Shown: piece by piece, positions 45,657 to 54,343 of the stretch
Position numbering within the stretch: the first letter of the stretch is position 1
Layout of the letters: each line of letters opens with the position of its first letter
Assembly: GCA_016706405.1 (NCBI GenBank)
Contig: JADJJT010000001.1
Span: 620,001-684,000, forward strand
Direction: 5' to 3'
DNA length: 64,000 nt
DNA from: Sphingobacteriales bacterium
Lineage (GTDB): Bacteria > Bacteroidota > Bacteroidia > Chitinophagales > UBA2359
Program-made: the position numbers and the translations under genes
The notes under the pieces: generated by a model
What the model was told of the DNA's origin: nothing
The model's database searches: none
What the model saw: only the letters and a program-made list of their open reading frames with translations

Positions 45657-46832
45657 CTAAAATGAATATTTAATCCGGATTAAGGCGTTGTTCATTTCGC
45701 TTCTGAAATGTTTGTTTTTTAACCACAAGCTTTGAAGGAACAACGCGGCTTCCCAACGGTCATTAATTGAATAAGTTACATCAGGGAATAAATACATGGC
45801 GTTCATTTCAAAAAAATAGAGAGCTGAAAATCCTCCGGATAGCACCGGGTTTGAAATGCTTTTTAGTTGCAAAAACGCAGCATGCCGCGACAAGCTCAAT
45901 TGCTTGGCAGAGAGCGTAATATTGTCAAATAAAATATTTCCAATTGCAGGAAGCGGCGCGTCTGCCCCTTTATTAAAGAAAAGGTATGACGTATTCATAT
46001 AAACCTTGCCGTCAATGGTGTAATCAAATTCTACCGCAGCATTGAATACGGCAGCAGAGTCGTTTAGCTTATTCTGGGGATGAAAATAAGTACCTTCGCC
46101 CTTAAAGCCAATATTGCCAATATTACCTGCCCAACCCAATCCGGCGGCTATATCTTTTTGGTACCAACTGGCTAAAAACTGGAAATCGTAATTAAATTTA
46201 TTCGTTTTAAACATAAAGGCATATACATCATCATCTTTATAATTTCCTACTTTGGCGGCCAGTTCAATAGAGGACATGTCTCCGATATTGTATTTTATTA
46301 AAGCAGCATCCGCTCCGGGTCTTTCTTCATAATCAAAATCCACATAAGAATAAGTGTTAAAAATATCATTGGGATTCCAGACGAGGTTGATGCCCCAGTT
46401 TATTCGCTGCCTACCGAGAATGAGTTCGAGTTTGTCGTTCGAATATTTAGCCCATAACCGTTCAACAGCGGTAACCATTTTTGCCGGCCGGGTATTAAAG
46501 GGTAAAAAAGTGGCATCAACTAATCCACTGTCTTTGTCTAAAACATTGGCAGGGTAATTGCCTAATTTTACAGATTCACCGTAAATTATACGGCTGCGCA
46601 CATCCAAAGCCACTGTAAACCGCCTGTTTGGTTGCCATCTTGAATTGAGGCGGTTGTGCAGCAAGCTCCACTGTACTGATTCGTTGTTGGGAAGAAAAGT
46701 AATTCCATTTAAACTCTTTAGATAGCCGTTAAGTGTATAGGTTTTTATTTTTTCAGGAGCAATAGTATCTGGCTGGGCATAAGCACAAACAAAATAAAAC
46801 AGCGCCATGATAAATAATACTGTACGTTTCAT
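45657..46832 (-). CDS. Outer-membrane beta-barrel protein
   Basis: 391 residues. A signal peptide (MKRTVLFIMALFYFVCAYAQ) is followed by alternating amphipathic strands (SLLHNRLNSRWQPNRRFTVA, LELILGRQRINWGINLVWNP) and a C-terminal phenylalanine (NALIRIKYSF), typical of an outer-membrane barrel; the RQRINWG-W-N-P-ND block is shared by many porin-like proteins. It may transport an unknown solute. An IS982 element ends 60 bases after its stop, and nrdJ lies upstream on the same strand, 279 bases away. Confidence 0.75.
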   Translation of the reverse strand: MKRTVLFIMALFYFVCAYAQPDTIAPEKIKTYTLNGYLKSLNGITFLPNNESVQWSLLHNRLNSRWQPNRRFTVALDVRSRIIYGESVKLGNYPANVLDKDSGLVDATFLPFNTRPAKMVTAVERLWAKYSNDKLELILGRQRINWGINLVWNPNDIFNTYSYVDFDYEERPGADAALIKYNIGDMSSIELAAKVGNYKDDDVYAFMFKTNKFNYDFQFLASWYQKDIAAGLGWAGNIGNIGFKGEGTYFHPQNKLNDSAAVFNAAVEFDYTIDGKVYMNTSYLFFNKGADAPLPAIGNILFDNITLSAKQLSLSRHAAFLQLKSISNPVLSGGFSALYFFEMNAMYLFPDVTYSINDRWEAALFLQSLWLKNKHFRSEMNNALIRIKYSF

Positions 46833-47111
46833 TTACTTACATTATGATTTGGGTAAGACCGAAGGTGGGGTGTTTTAACAAGCATGTTGATTTGAAAAAC
46901 TACTGCCCGGCACTCCGATGGGTATAAAAATTTTAGGTAAGTTCTTCGTCATCACTGCCTTTGAAGATACTCTTTGATGGGGCAACTCTTTACACTGAAA
47001 GCCACTTGCTGCCGTAACCTCCTTGTTTTTTTTGAGGTAACAACCACTCGCCTTCCTTCCATTACAATTTGCAGCAGCGCAAGGCTTAAATTTTTTGTTG
47101 CGCTATCTAAT

Positions 47112-49703
47112 CTATCCGCATTTGCTGTGGCCGCAACTTTTGCATTTCAAACATCCCTCTTCATAAATCAAACCGTCTGCGTCTTTACAACTTGGGCATG
47201 ATTTATCGGTTGCTTTGGTTCCGTCCGGAATAAATTGTTTTAAAGTTCTGAGCACTCCATTTTTCCAAGTATTCATGTGATCTGAATAAAGATTGAGATC
47301 TTCAATTAATTCTATCACACTCAACATTGGCATTCCGTGGCGCAATACACCCGAAATCAATTTTGCATAGTTCCAATATTCTTGATTGAATGACCGGGAT
47401 AAGCCTTCTATTGTTACCCGGTAACCGTCTTTGTCCATGTATTGAAAATCATAACGAGATGCGCCCGAATCTTCGCGGTTTTTAATTACCCAACCGTCTT
47501 TTACGTAAGCAGGCAAATAAAAGGAGTCTTCGGCTTTTCCGGTAAAAATTTCGTAAGGGCGGCCGTTCAGCATACCTACCACTCCAATCCATTTTTCGTT
47601 TTCGTTATTAAAGCGAACTACTTTGGCCATAAGGCGTTCTGGGCGCACTGGGGCTTTGGTTTCTACAATTTCGTCTGAACCACCCTGCTTTGTTTTTTTA
47701 GTGTCAACCAAAACACCCGAGCGGCTTCCGTCGCGGTAAACGGTAATTCCTTTTAATCCTTTTTTCCAAGCTTCAAGATAAATATCGCCTACTTCGCGCA
47801 GGGTAACGTCAGAGGGCAAATTGATGGTGCTGCTTATGCTGTGTGTTACATATTTTTGTACAACTGCCTGAATTTCGATGCGCTTGATCCAGTCAATTTC
47901 GTTAGCAGTAGAGCCGTAATATGGGCTTGCTTCTTCGTTTTTTTCGTTGTTAATTTTCATCCAGTCTTTAAGTTTTGGATGATATACGGTAAATTCTTCC
48001 CACTTATCTCCCATGTCGTCAACAAAACTAATTTTTGTGTTGGGCGAGTTTGGGTTTACCTTTCTGCGGCGGGTATAACTTAGTAAAAACACCGGCTCAA
48101 TGCCCGATGAGGTGCGCGCAAGCATGCTTAACGTACCGGTTGGGGCAACGGTAGAAATACTGATGTTTCGGCGGCCATGGCGCATCATGCGTTGATATAG
48201 CTCCGGAAATTCTTTTTCCATCATTTGTACAAATTCAGATTGGGCTTCAATATCCGGATCAAAGTCGGCAAATTTTCCGCGTTCAATAGCCATATCAACC
48301 GAACTGTCAAACTCGGCCTCTAATTTTTTAGCCATAATTTTGTCAATGGTTTCTATGGCGGTGTCAGAATCGTATTTCAAGCCAAGGGCTGCCAGTGTAT
48401 CTCCAAGTGCGGTAAAACCGAGGCCGGTGCGGCGTCCGCGTTTACCATAGTCATAAAGCAGTTGCCAGGTTTGTCGTTCCACTTCTTTTATAAAATCCGG
48501 CTCCGGATCTGCATCAATTTTATTCATAATCCGTTCGATGGATTCCAGTTCCAAATCCACTAAATCATCTTGCAGGCGTTGCGCTTCGTAGGTATAACAA
48601 TAGAACTTATCAAAATTAAATTTTGCCTGTTTAGAGAATGGGGCTTCAACAAATGAATACAAGTTGATGGCAATCAAACGGCAACTGTCGCCGCCTTGCA
48701 TAGCAATTTCAGAGCAAGGATTGGTAGATGTATTTTTAAATTCAGGATACAACGAAGAGGTGCTGTAATAGTGTTGCCTATCCCAAAAAATCAATCCCGG
48801 TTCGGCGGTATTGTGTGCACAAGCAATAATGGTGCTCCATAATTTACGGGCACGAATGGTTTTGGTAATTTTAGGTTCGGCGCTGTCAATAGGCCAGCGG
48901 TGTGTGTAATCGGTATCTTCAGAGACAGCTTTCATAAATTCGTCGCTAAGGCGTACCGAAATATTGGCACCGGTTACTTTTTTAAGATCTTGTTTGATGG
49001 TGATGAAATTTTCTATATCCGGATGTGCAATATCCATGGTAAGCATCAAGGCACCACGGCGCCCGTTTTGGGCAACTTCGCGGGTTGTGTTGCTAAAGCG
49101 TTCCATAAAACTAACTGCGCCACTGGTGGTGCCGGCGGCGTTGCTCACCATCATTCCGGCAGGTCGAAGAGTACTCAAATCAACGCCAACGCCACAGCGT
49201 CTTTTAAAGAGTTGTGTCAATTGCTGGTCGGTGTACATTACCCCGCCGTAGCTATCGTAAATATTTGGCAAAACAACACAATTACTTAAACTGGCAATCA
49301 TGTGTGGATTGCCGAGAGCACTCATTACACTGCCTTGTGGAATAACGTATTTAAAATCTTTGAAAAGTTGAACGATATTGCTTTCAAGCAGATGTTCCCT
49401 CTGTTGGCCATATTCAGACCTTAATTTTGCACTGCCGTTTAAATTCATGCTATGCCTGTACTTCTCTTCAATACGTGCAAATTCTATCGCCATCCTGCGA
49501 TGCATATCGTCAGGCGTTTTTTCAAGCAGTTCGCCCTTTTCATTTCGCATGGCGTATTTGTTTAGCCAAGTAGTTGCGGCAAGGTCATCATTCTCAAAAT
49601 AGGCAAGACAAGCCTCTAATGCTTCTTCGTATTTTACCGGTTCAAAAACTTTGGTGGGTTTGACAGGCTTTGATGTTTTGATATTTTTTGCAATGAAGGC
49701 CAT
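47112..49703 (-). CDS. nrdJ: Adenosylcobalamin-dependent (class II) ribonucleotide reductase
   Basis: 863 residues. It converts ribonucleotides to deoxyribonucleotides using an adenosylcobalamin-derived radical and needs no oxygen. Signature segments are SLSNCVVLPNIYDSYGGVMY, NPCSEIAMQGGDSCRLIAIN (active-site NPCSEI), PTGTLSMLARTSSGIEP and the C-terminal zinc/redox tail CPSCKDADG to CLKCKSCGHSKCG. There is no ATP-cone at the N-terminus. No cobalamin-riboswitch box (GCCACTG) was seen upstream on this strand. A cobalamin-type MerR regulator is encoded at 56091-56990 but is not adjacent. Confidence 0.95.
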   Translation of the reverse strand: MAFIAKNIKTSKPVKPTKVFEPVKYEEALEACLAYFENDDLAATTWLNKYAMRNEKGELLEKTPDDMHRRMAIEFARIEEKYRHSMNLNGSAKLRSEYGQQREHLLESNIVQLFKDFKYVIPQGSVMSALGNPHMIASLSNCVVLPNIYDSYGGVMYTDQQLTQLFKRRCGVGVDLSTLRPAGMMVSNAAGTTSGAVSFMERFSNTTREVAQNGRRGALMLTMDIAHPDIENFITIKQDLKKVTGANISVRLSDEFMKAVSEDTDYTHRWPIDSAEPKITKTIRARKLWSTIIACAHNTAEPGLIFWDRQHYYSTSSLYPEFKNTSTNPCSEIAMQGGDSCRLIAINLYSFVEAPFSKQAKFNFDKFYCYTYEAQRLQDDLVDLELESIERIMNKIDADPEPDFIKEVERQTWQLLYDYGKRGRRTGLGFTALGDTLAALGLKYDSDTAIETIDKIMAKKLEAEFDSSVDMAIERGKFADFDPDIEAQSEFVQMMEKEFPELYQRMMRHGRRNISISTVAPTGTLSMLARTSSGIEPVFLLSYTRRRKVNPNSPNTKISFVDDMGDKWEEFTVYHPKLKDWMKINNEKNEEASPYYGSTANEIDWIKRIEIQAVVQKYVTHSISSTINLPSDVTLREVGDIYLEAWKKGLKGITVYRDGSRSGVLVDTKKTKQGGSDEIVETKAPVRPERLMAKVVRFNNENEKWIGVVGMLNGRPYEIFTGKAEDSFYLPAYVKDGWVIKNREDSGASRYDFQYMDKDGYRVTIEGLSRSFNQEYWNYAKLISGVLRHGMPMLSVIELIEDLNLYSDHMNTWKNGVLRTLKQFIPDGTKATDKSCPSCKDADGLIYEEGCLKCKSCGHSKCG

Positions 49704-50292
49704 AAATTATAAATGTGTTATTTTTTATGTGAGCAATGAATTTCGTTTAATTATTCAAATATATTTAATTAACTAATGTTATAAGCTCCTATTTTAATAA
49801 TAGCCTAGTACGAAAAAGCAAAATGGGGCAAAGTATTATTTTTGTTGAAGGGTTAAATCACCAAAAAAACTTTGCTCCATAATAGTTGAAACCATAATTA
49901 GCGCAATATTAAGCAAAATGTATGGACTTAGCAAGTAAAAACAATCTTTTTATATTTGGATATAGTATTATTATTTTTTAGGCTTGGTGGTTGTTACAGT
50001 TTTTGTAATATGGTTCGTTATGGCAAGTTCATACTTGAGCAAACAATACTGGAATTGAGCAAACAACCAAATAAAACCTAAGAAACCGGCAAAAGAAAAA
50101 AATGCTGGCACTAACGCAGAGTTAGTCAATTTTTTCAAATTAAATTTAGCGTGGTTTAACCCTAAAATACGGTATTGTGGTAAGATTAGCATATTGTAGC
50201 AGGTTAAAAATTAAAATCTGGAATTTAAAACTTGCAAACATCTAAATATTACCATTTATTAAAAAAAAACATAGTGCGACTTAAAAAAATGC
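49704..50292. other. Region between nrdJ and the ISAs1 element
   Basis: 589 bases. An inverted repeat ATGGGGCAAAGT (49823-49834) pairs with ACTTTGCTCCAT (49869-49880), one mismatch, possibly the remains of a small mobile element. A 73-codon minus-strand frame (49971-50192) is listed separately. The rest is AT-rich with no signal. Confidence 0.45.
49971..50192 (-). CDS. Possible small membrane protein
   Basis: 73 residues, with one convincing hydrophobic stretch (ALVPAFFSFAGFLGFIWLFA) and a basic C-terminus (TKTVTTTKPKK). It has no neighbours on the same transcript and no recognised family. It could be a chance frame in AT-rich DNA, so confidence is low. Confidence 0.25.
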   Translation of the reverse strand: MLILPQYRILGLNHAKFNLKKLTNSALVPAFFSFAGFLGFIWLFAQFQYCLLKYELAITNHITKTVTTTKPKK

Positions 50293-51462
50293 CAGGTTAA
50301 ACGCATTAAAATAGTGGTTGGATTAATTTGAGGAGATACATATCGTTCCAAGCGGCGATGTGTCTTCGTTTTTTAATACTGTTTTTGTCGTCATTTTGGG
50401 TTAAGATTTGTAGGGCTATTTTTCTGAGAGTAGCAAAGTTTTCAGCAGCATATTTGGTTCTGCTACGATTATGGTCTTCATTAAAGACAACATCGAGCAT
50501 CCAGTGTAGGTTGTTTTCAATACCCCAGTGGTTTCGGCAAATTGTCAAAGCGTTTTGTGGACTTATATCGAGACTGGTGAGGTAATAGCGAACTTCCTGA
50601 GTAGTTTTTTCGGGTTGGTTTTTCAAAGTTCGCTCGGCAATAATACGAATAATTGATTGGCAATCCTTGAATTTTGCAGCCGAATCGACAAAAAACAATT
50701 GATTTAGCACCGTACAGGTGCGTTTTTCGATGCGTCCGCCGTTGTACTCCACTTTTTCGAAACTTGGCAGTTGAGCAGCTAATGATGAAAATCGGCTGAC
50801 GGTTTCTTCAAACAAAACACCTTGGTTCTTTTTCAGTGCCAGTACATAATCTGCCTTTTTATTACGGATTTGCTCGGCTATATGGGGCTGACAAGCAATG
50901 GCATCTATACTAACTATGCTGCCTGCCAGTTCGAGAGCATCCAAAAGTTCGGGGATTGCCGTCTTTTCGTTGCTCTTTGCTGCCACCTTTTGCTGCCCCA
51001 ACACCAAACGCTGCTCACACGCCCAAGCAGTTACAATGCATATACCGCTTTTTTTTGACCCTGAACGGTCGGTTCCGCATAAAACCTTGCCATCAATACA
51101 GACCTGTTTGTCGGCTAAAAAACCTAAAAGTTCCTTCGACCAACGATATAAACTTGACGAAAACGCATCTTTGTCTAAGTGCTGAAATACTCGGTTGAAA
51201 GTGTCGTGAGAGGGAATGCCGTTGGGTAATTCCATAAATGTCTTTAAAAAAGACAATTTTGACGACCATACTCGGCTATTTCCTCAAAATCCTCCGCACC
51301 ACTTACCACTGCACATAAACTAATAAGCAATATCTCAGGCAGGCTATACAACTTCTTGCGGTTTATACGAAAATCCTTTACTTCGGCGAAAAATTTAATT
51401 GTTTCCATGCCGCAAAAATAATTCCTATCTGGCTTTCTTTTATTTTTAATGCGTTTAACCTG
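50293..51462 (-). mobile_element. ISAs1-family insertion sequence, degenerate
   Basis: 1170 bp with 19-base inverted repeats, CAGGTTAAACGCATTAAAA at the left (50293-50311) and its perfect complement at the right (51444-51462), and a 9-base direct repeat AAAAAATGC (50284-50292 and 51463-51471). The transposase fills nearly all of it on the minus strand and has one frameshift. Confidence 0.92.
50306..51408 (-). pseudogene. ISAs1 transposase with one frameshift
   Basis: Translation from ATG 51408 reads FFAEVKDFRINRKKLYSLPE to CAVVSGAEDFEEIAEYGRQ, then stops at 51244 in a run of six T. Adding one T restores NCLFLKTFMELPNGIPSHDT and the rest of the protein. The DDE residues are intact downstream: IDGKVLCGT, VSIDAIACQ and NHWGIENNLHWMLDVVF. 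A single-base loss in a homopolymer is the only defect, so reversion or an assembly error is possible. Confidence 0.85.
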
Positions 51463-51503
51463 AAAAAATGCTGTAACTTTGCAATTGATTGAAATTTTTT
51501 TGT

Positions 51504-52385
51504 ATGAGAGAGTTTAAAGAAAAATATATAAATCCTTTTACCGATTATGGTTTTAAAAGACTTTTTGGAGAAGAACCAAACAAGGATTTATTATTAGACT
51601 TTTTGAATGAACTATTAAAAGAAAAAGAAGGAACAATAACGCAACTATCATACCTGCCAAACGAAAAATTACCTATTTCGGTTGGAGACAGGCGGGCAGT
51701 TTTTGACATTTATTGCACCAATGAAAAAGGCGAGCAGTTTATTGTTGAAATGCAAAAAGCAGAGCAGAAATTTTTTAAAGACAGAACGATTTTTTATTCC
51801 ACTTTTCCAATTCAGGAGCAAGCCCGTCATAAAGACAGATTTTGGGACTTTGAACTAAAAGCAGTTTACACCATAGGCATTTTAGACTTTGTGTTTGAAG
51901 AAAGCGAACCAAATAAATATCGCCACGATGTAAAATTGACAGAACAGGAAACACATAAGGTGTTTTACGAAAAATTGAATTATATTTATTTGGAAATGCC
52001 AAAGTTTGAAAAGACAGAAAAAGAACTCGAAACACATTTTGATAAATGGATGTTTGTCTTGAAAAATTTGCCTAAACTTGATAGAGTTCCTGCCAAGTTA
52101 AAAGAAAAAATCTTTTTAAAACTATTTGAAACGGCAGAAATTGCTAAATTAAAACCAGAAGAATACAAGCAATACGAGGCAAGTATAAACGCATATAGAG
52201 ATATATTTAATATCCAAAACAGGGCATTTGAAAAAGGAGAGATAAAAGGAAAAATTGAAGGAAAAATTGAAGGAAAAATTGAAATTGCAAAAGAAATGAT
52301 TACGAATAAAGAGCCTATTGAGAAAATAATGAAATATACAGGCTTAACAGAGAAAGAAATAAACAAATTAAAAACTAACAAATAA
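51504..52385 (+). CDS. Rpn-family PD-(D/E)xK nuclease
   Basis: 293 residues from ATG 51504. The N-terminus has the Rpn/PDDEXK-transposase signature YINPFTDYGFKRLFGEEPNK. The catalytic residues are Asp68 (AVFDIYC), Glu82 and Gln84 (IVEMQKAE). The C-terminal third is helical and holds a three-unit GKIE repeat before a small HTH-like tail (YTGLTEKEINKLK). Rpn proteins cut DNA, promote RecA-independent recombination, and have been linked to phage defence. It lies 33 bases after an ISAs1 duplication, in a region with the arsenic genes, so accessory status is likely. Confidence 0.88.
   Translation: MREFKEKYINPFTDYGFKRLFGEEPNKDLLLDFLNELLKEKEGTITQLSYLPNEKLPISVGDRRAVFDIYCTNEKGEQFIVEMQKAEQKFFKDRTIFYSTFPIQEQARHKDRFWDFELKAVYTIGILDFVFEESEPNKYRHDVKLTEQETHKVFYEKLNYIYLEMPKFEKTEKELETHFDKWMFVLKNLPKLDRVPAKLKEKIFLKLFETAEIAKLKPEEYKQYEASINAYRDIFNIQNRAFEKGEIKGKIEGKIEGKIEIAKEMITNKEPIEKIMKYTGLTEKEINKLKTNK
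52248..52283 (+). repeat. Three perfect 12-base units in the rpn gene
   Basis: GGAAAAATTGAA occurs three times in tandem at 52248, 52260 and 52272, encoding GKIE three times. Adding or losing a unit keeps the frame. Confidence 0.9.
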
Positions 52386-52441
52386 TAACCATGGTATAGT
52401 ACGTCCGGATTTTTAGCGATTTTTTCCTCAAACGCCGTTCC

Positions 52442-52550
52442 TCCGGATTTATTTAGGACAAAAAAATACCTCAAATCGCTTCAGTTTGAAACCGAAAACC
52501 TAAACTTGCCTAAAATTAAAGAATTTTTAAACTGGCCACCAGCCCGCAAT
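52442..52550 (+). repeat. Dispersed intergenic repeat, copy C
   Basis: It begins at a TCCGGA palindrome and shares with copies A and B the block CTCAAATCGCTTCAGTTTGA, then AAACTTGCCTAAAATTAAAG and AACTGG. Confidence 0.5.
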
Positions 52551-52594
52551 TCGCCCATTGAATAGCTTCCGCATCAACTAAATTAGGTGTTTTA

Positions 52595-52677
52595 TATCAA
52601 TTTGATTTTATTTGATAAAAAAATATTAAATAAAATATTTGGCCGGCAAAAATATTCATCGTAATATTGCAATATTA
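52595..52677 (+). promoter_or_regulatory. Candidate ArsR operator region
   Basis: Two dyads precede arsR: TATCAA (52595-52600) with TTTGATA (52611-52617), similar to ArsR-type ATCAA/TTGAT half-sites, and a perfect 16-base palindrome TAATATTGCAATATTA (52662-52677) ending 10 bases before the start codon. Binding at either would block expression of the operon, as expected for autorepression. Confidence 0.55.
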
Positions 52678-52687
52678 AATTAAAAAA

Positions 52688-53020
52688 ATGGGAGCAACAA
52701 AAACAAAAAACTTTACCGACAAACAAAATGCTATGGCAACAATTGCAAAAGCCCTTGGACACCCTGCAAGAATTGCCATCGTAGAATATTTAATAAAGGT
52801 TGATACCTGTATTTGCGGCGATATTGTAAACGAACTGCCTTTGGCCCAGCCAACAGTTTCGCAGCACCTTAAAGAACTCAAAAACGCAGGACTAATTAAA
52901 GGAGAAGTTGAGGGCAACGCTATTTGCTATTGCATTGATAAACAAGTTATTGAAAAACTGCAAAACTATTTCGGAAACATTTTAGCCAAACTTTCAAACA
53001 AAAATAATAACTGTTGTTAA
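52688..53020 (+). CDS. arsR: ArsR-family arsenic-responsive repressor
   Basis: 110 residues. A winged helix (LAQPTVSQHLKELKNAGLIK) is preceded by the metal-site cysteines DTCICGD (Cys41, Cys43). When arsenite or antimonite binds, the repressor leaves the DNA. It is the first gene of an operon, 16 bases before arsM, and has palindromic operators just upstream. The cysteine pair matches the ArsR1 type. Confidence 0.92.
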   Translation: MGATKTKNFTDKQNAMATIAKALGHPARIAIVEYLIKVDTCICGDIVNELPLAQPTVSQHLKELKNAGLIKGEVEGNAICYCIDKQVIEKLQNYFGNILAKLSNKNNNCC

Positions 53021-53036
53021 TTAAAATATATTCAAA

Positions 53037-53876
53037 ATGAAAAATTCTGAACAAATTAAAGAAATGGTAAAGCAAAAATACAGCGAAATTGCTTTGCAAG
53101 ACAAAGAAGCTAACGAGGCATCTTGTTGCGGCGCGGGTTGCCGCTCAACCGAAGTTTACAATATTATGAGCGATGACTATTCTACCTTAAAGGGCTACAA
53201 TCCGGAGGCAGATTTAGGCTTAGGCTGCGGCTTGCCAACTCAATTTGCCAACATAAAAAAGGGCAATACCGTGGTTGATTTGGGTAGCGGCGCGGGTAAC
53301 GATTGCTTTGTTGCAAGAAATGAAACGGGCGAAGATGGCCGAGTAATTGGTATTGACTTTACACCGGCAATGCTGGAAAAAGCAAGGAATAACGCCCTGA
53401 AATTAGGATACACAAATGTTGAATTCAGGCAGGGCGATATTGAAAATATTCCCGTATCGGCAAATATTGCCGATGTAGTTGTAAGCAACTGCGTTTTAAA
53501 TCTTGTGCCAAACAAAGACGGCGTATTTAAAGAAATTTTCCGGATATTAAAACCCGGCGGACATTTTAGCATCTCAGACGTTGTTTTAGTTGGCAATCTT
53601 CCCAAAACATTAAATCAAGATGCCGAAATGTATGCAGGTTGTGTTGCCGGCGCAATTCAAAAGCAAGATTATTTAGCCCTCATCAAAACAAACGGTTTTT
53701 CAAACATTACCATTCAGAAAGAAAAACAAATCAATATTCCGGATGATATTTTGAGGAATTATTTAAACGAGGAAGAGCTAACAAATTATAAAGCCGGAGA
53801 TGTGGGAATATTTAGCATCACAGTTTATGCCGAAAAACCCAAAACCTGTGGCTGTGGCACAAAGTGCTGCAATTAA
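53037..53876 (+). CDS. arsM: Arsenite S-adenosylmethionine methyltransferase
   Basis: 279 residues. It methylates arsenite using SAM, yielding volatile or less retained methylarsenicals. The SAM site is VVDLGSGAGNDCFVA. The three arsenic-binding cysteines are Cys64 (GLGCGLP), Cys152 (SNCVLNL) and Cys202 (YAGCVAG), all present. The C-terminal CGCGTKCCN tail is a cysteine-rich extension found in some homologues. It lies directly downstream of arsR. Confidence 0.95.
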   Translation: MKNSEQIKEMVKQKYSEIALQDKEANEASCCGAGCRSTEVYNIMSDDYSTLKGYNPEADLGLGCGLPTQFANIKKGNTVVDLGSGAGNDCFVARNETGEDGRVIGIDFTPAMLEKARNNALKLGYTNVEFRQGDIENIPVSANIADVVVSNCVLNLVPNKDGVFKEIFRILKPGGHFSISDVVLVGNLPKTLNQDAEMYAGCVAGAIQKQDYLALIKTNGFSNITIQKEKQINIPDDILRNYLNEEELTNYKAGDVGIFSITVYAEKPKTCGCGTKCCN

Positions 53877-53939
53877 ACCACCTTTACAAAATAGCACAAG
53901 TAATAAATAGTACATTGCGTTAAAAATAGACAAAATTAA

Positions 53940-54203
53940 ATGAAAAAAATTATAAAACGCGAACTAGAAGTAGCTTTGTCTAAACATTCTCAACCAATAT
54001 GGTTTAGAATTTTAAAATATATTGTACTTGGCCTTCTCATATACACGTTGTGGGGAACAAATATCCTTTGGATTGTTTTAGCTGTATTGCTGGCCATTTC
54101 GTTGTCGTTACATTTTTGGTACCGGTACAAAACAAATGGTTGGACCAAGGATTACGGAATGTGGAAGTACCACCGTAAACAAAACAAAGAACAACTGCCA
54201 TGA
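53940..54203 (+). CDS. Small membrane protein in the ars operon
   Basis: 87 residues with two membrane helices (IWFRILKYIVLGLLIYTLWG and ILWIVLAVLLAISLSLHFW). It is followed by an ATGA overlap with the arsC-like remnant, so it is co-transcribed with the ars genes. A role in arsenic export or just in the membrane cannot be settled from the sequence; it is not an ArsB or Acr3 transporter. Confidence 0.65.
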   Translation: MKKIIKRELEVALSKHSQPIWFRILKYIVLGLLIYTLWGTNILWIVLAVLLAISLSLHFWYRYKTNGWTKDYGMWKYHRKQNKEQLP

Positions 54204-54340
54204 AAAAAAGGATCATGGTTCTTTGCACCGCAAACAGCTGCCGCAGTCAAATGGCCGAAGCTTATTTGCGGCACTTCGCCAAATTTCCGGATATTTATTC
54301 CCTAGTATCAAAATTTGCCTCTGTCCACACAAAAAAGTAA
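54200..54340 (+). pseudogene. Truncated arsenate-reductase-like (low-MW phosphatase) gene
   Basis: The first residues, RIMVLCTANSCRSQMAEAYL, are the catalytic P-loop of thioredoxin-coupled arsenate reductases, which reduce arsenate to arsenite. The similarity ends after about 27 residues, and the frame stops at residue 47. Such enzymes have about 130-140 residues, so the body is missing. The product would hold the P-loop but not the fold. It lies between the small membrane protein (ATGA overlap) and the LuxR gene. Confidence 0.75.
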
Positions 54341-54343
54341 AAG

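Larger units (their letters stand above)
52386..52687. other. Intergenic region with dispersed repeat and ars operator
   Basis: 302 bases. It holds two TCCGGA palindromes (52404-52409 and 52442-52447), copy C of the dispersed repeat, and the dyads before arsR described below. Confidence 0.5.

Noticed and set aside
46974..47201. Small gene between nrdJ and the barrel gene
   Set aside because: It overlaps the 3' end of nrdJ on the opposite strand and its composition follows that gene.
49704..49970. Cobalamin riboswitch before nrdJ
   Set aside because: No B12-box-like GCCACTG or long conserved fold could be found on the minus strand upstream of the gene.
51240..51260. Programmed frameshift in the ISAs1 transposase
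   Set aside because: ISAs1 elements are not known to use frameshifting and the other elements here have shifts at unrelated places, so decay or an indel error is simpler.
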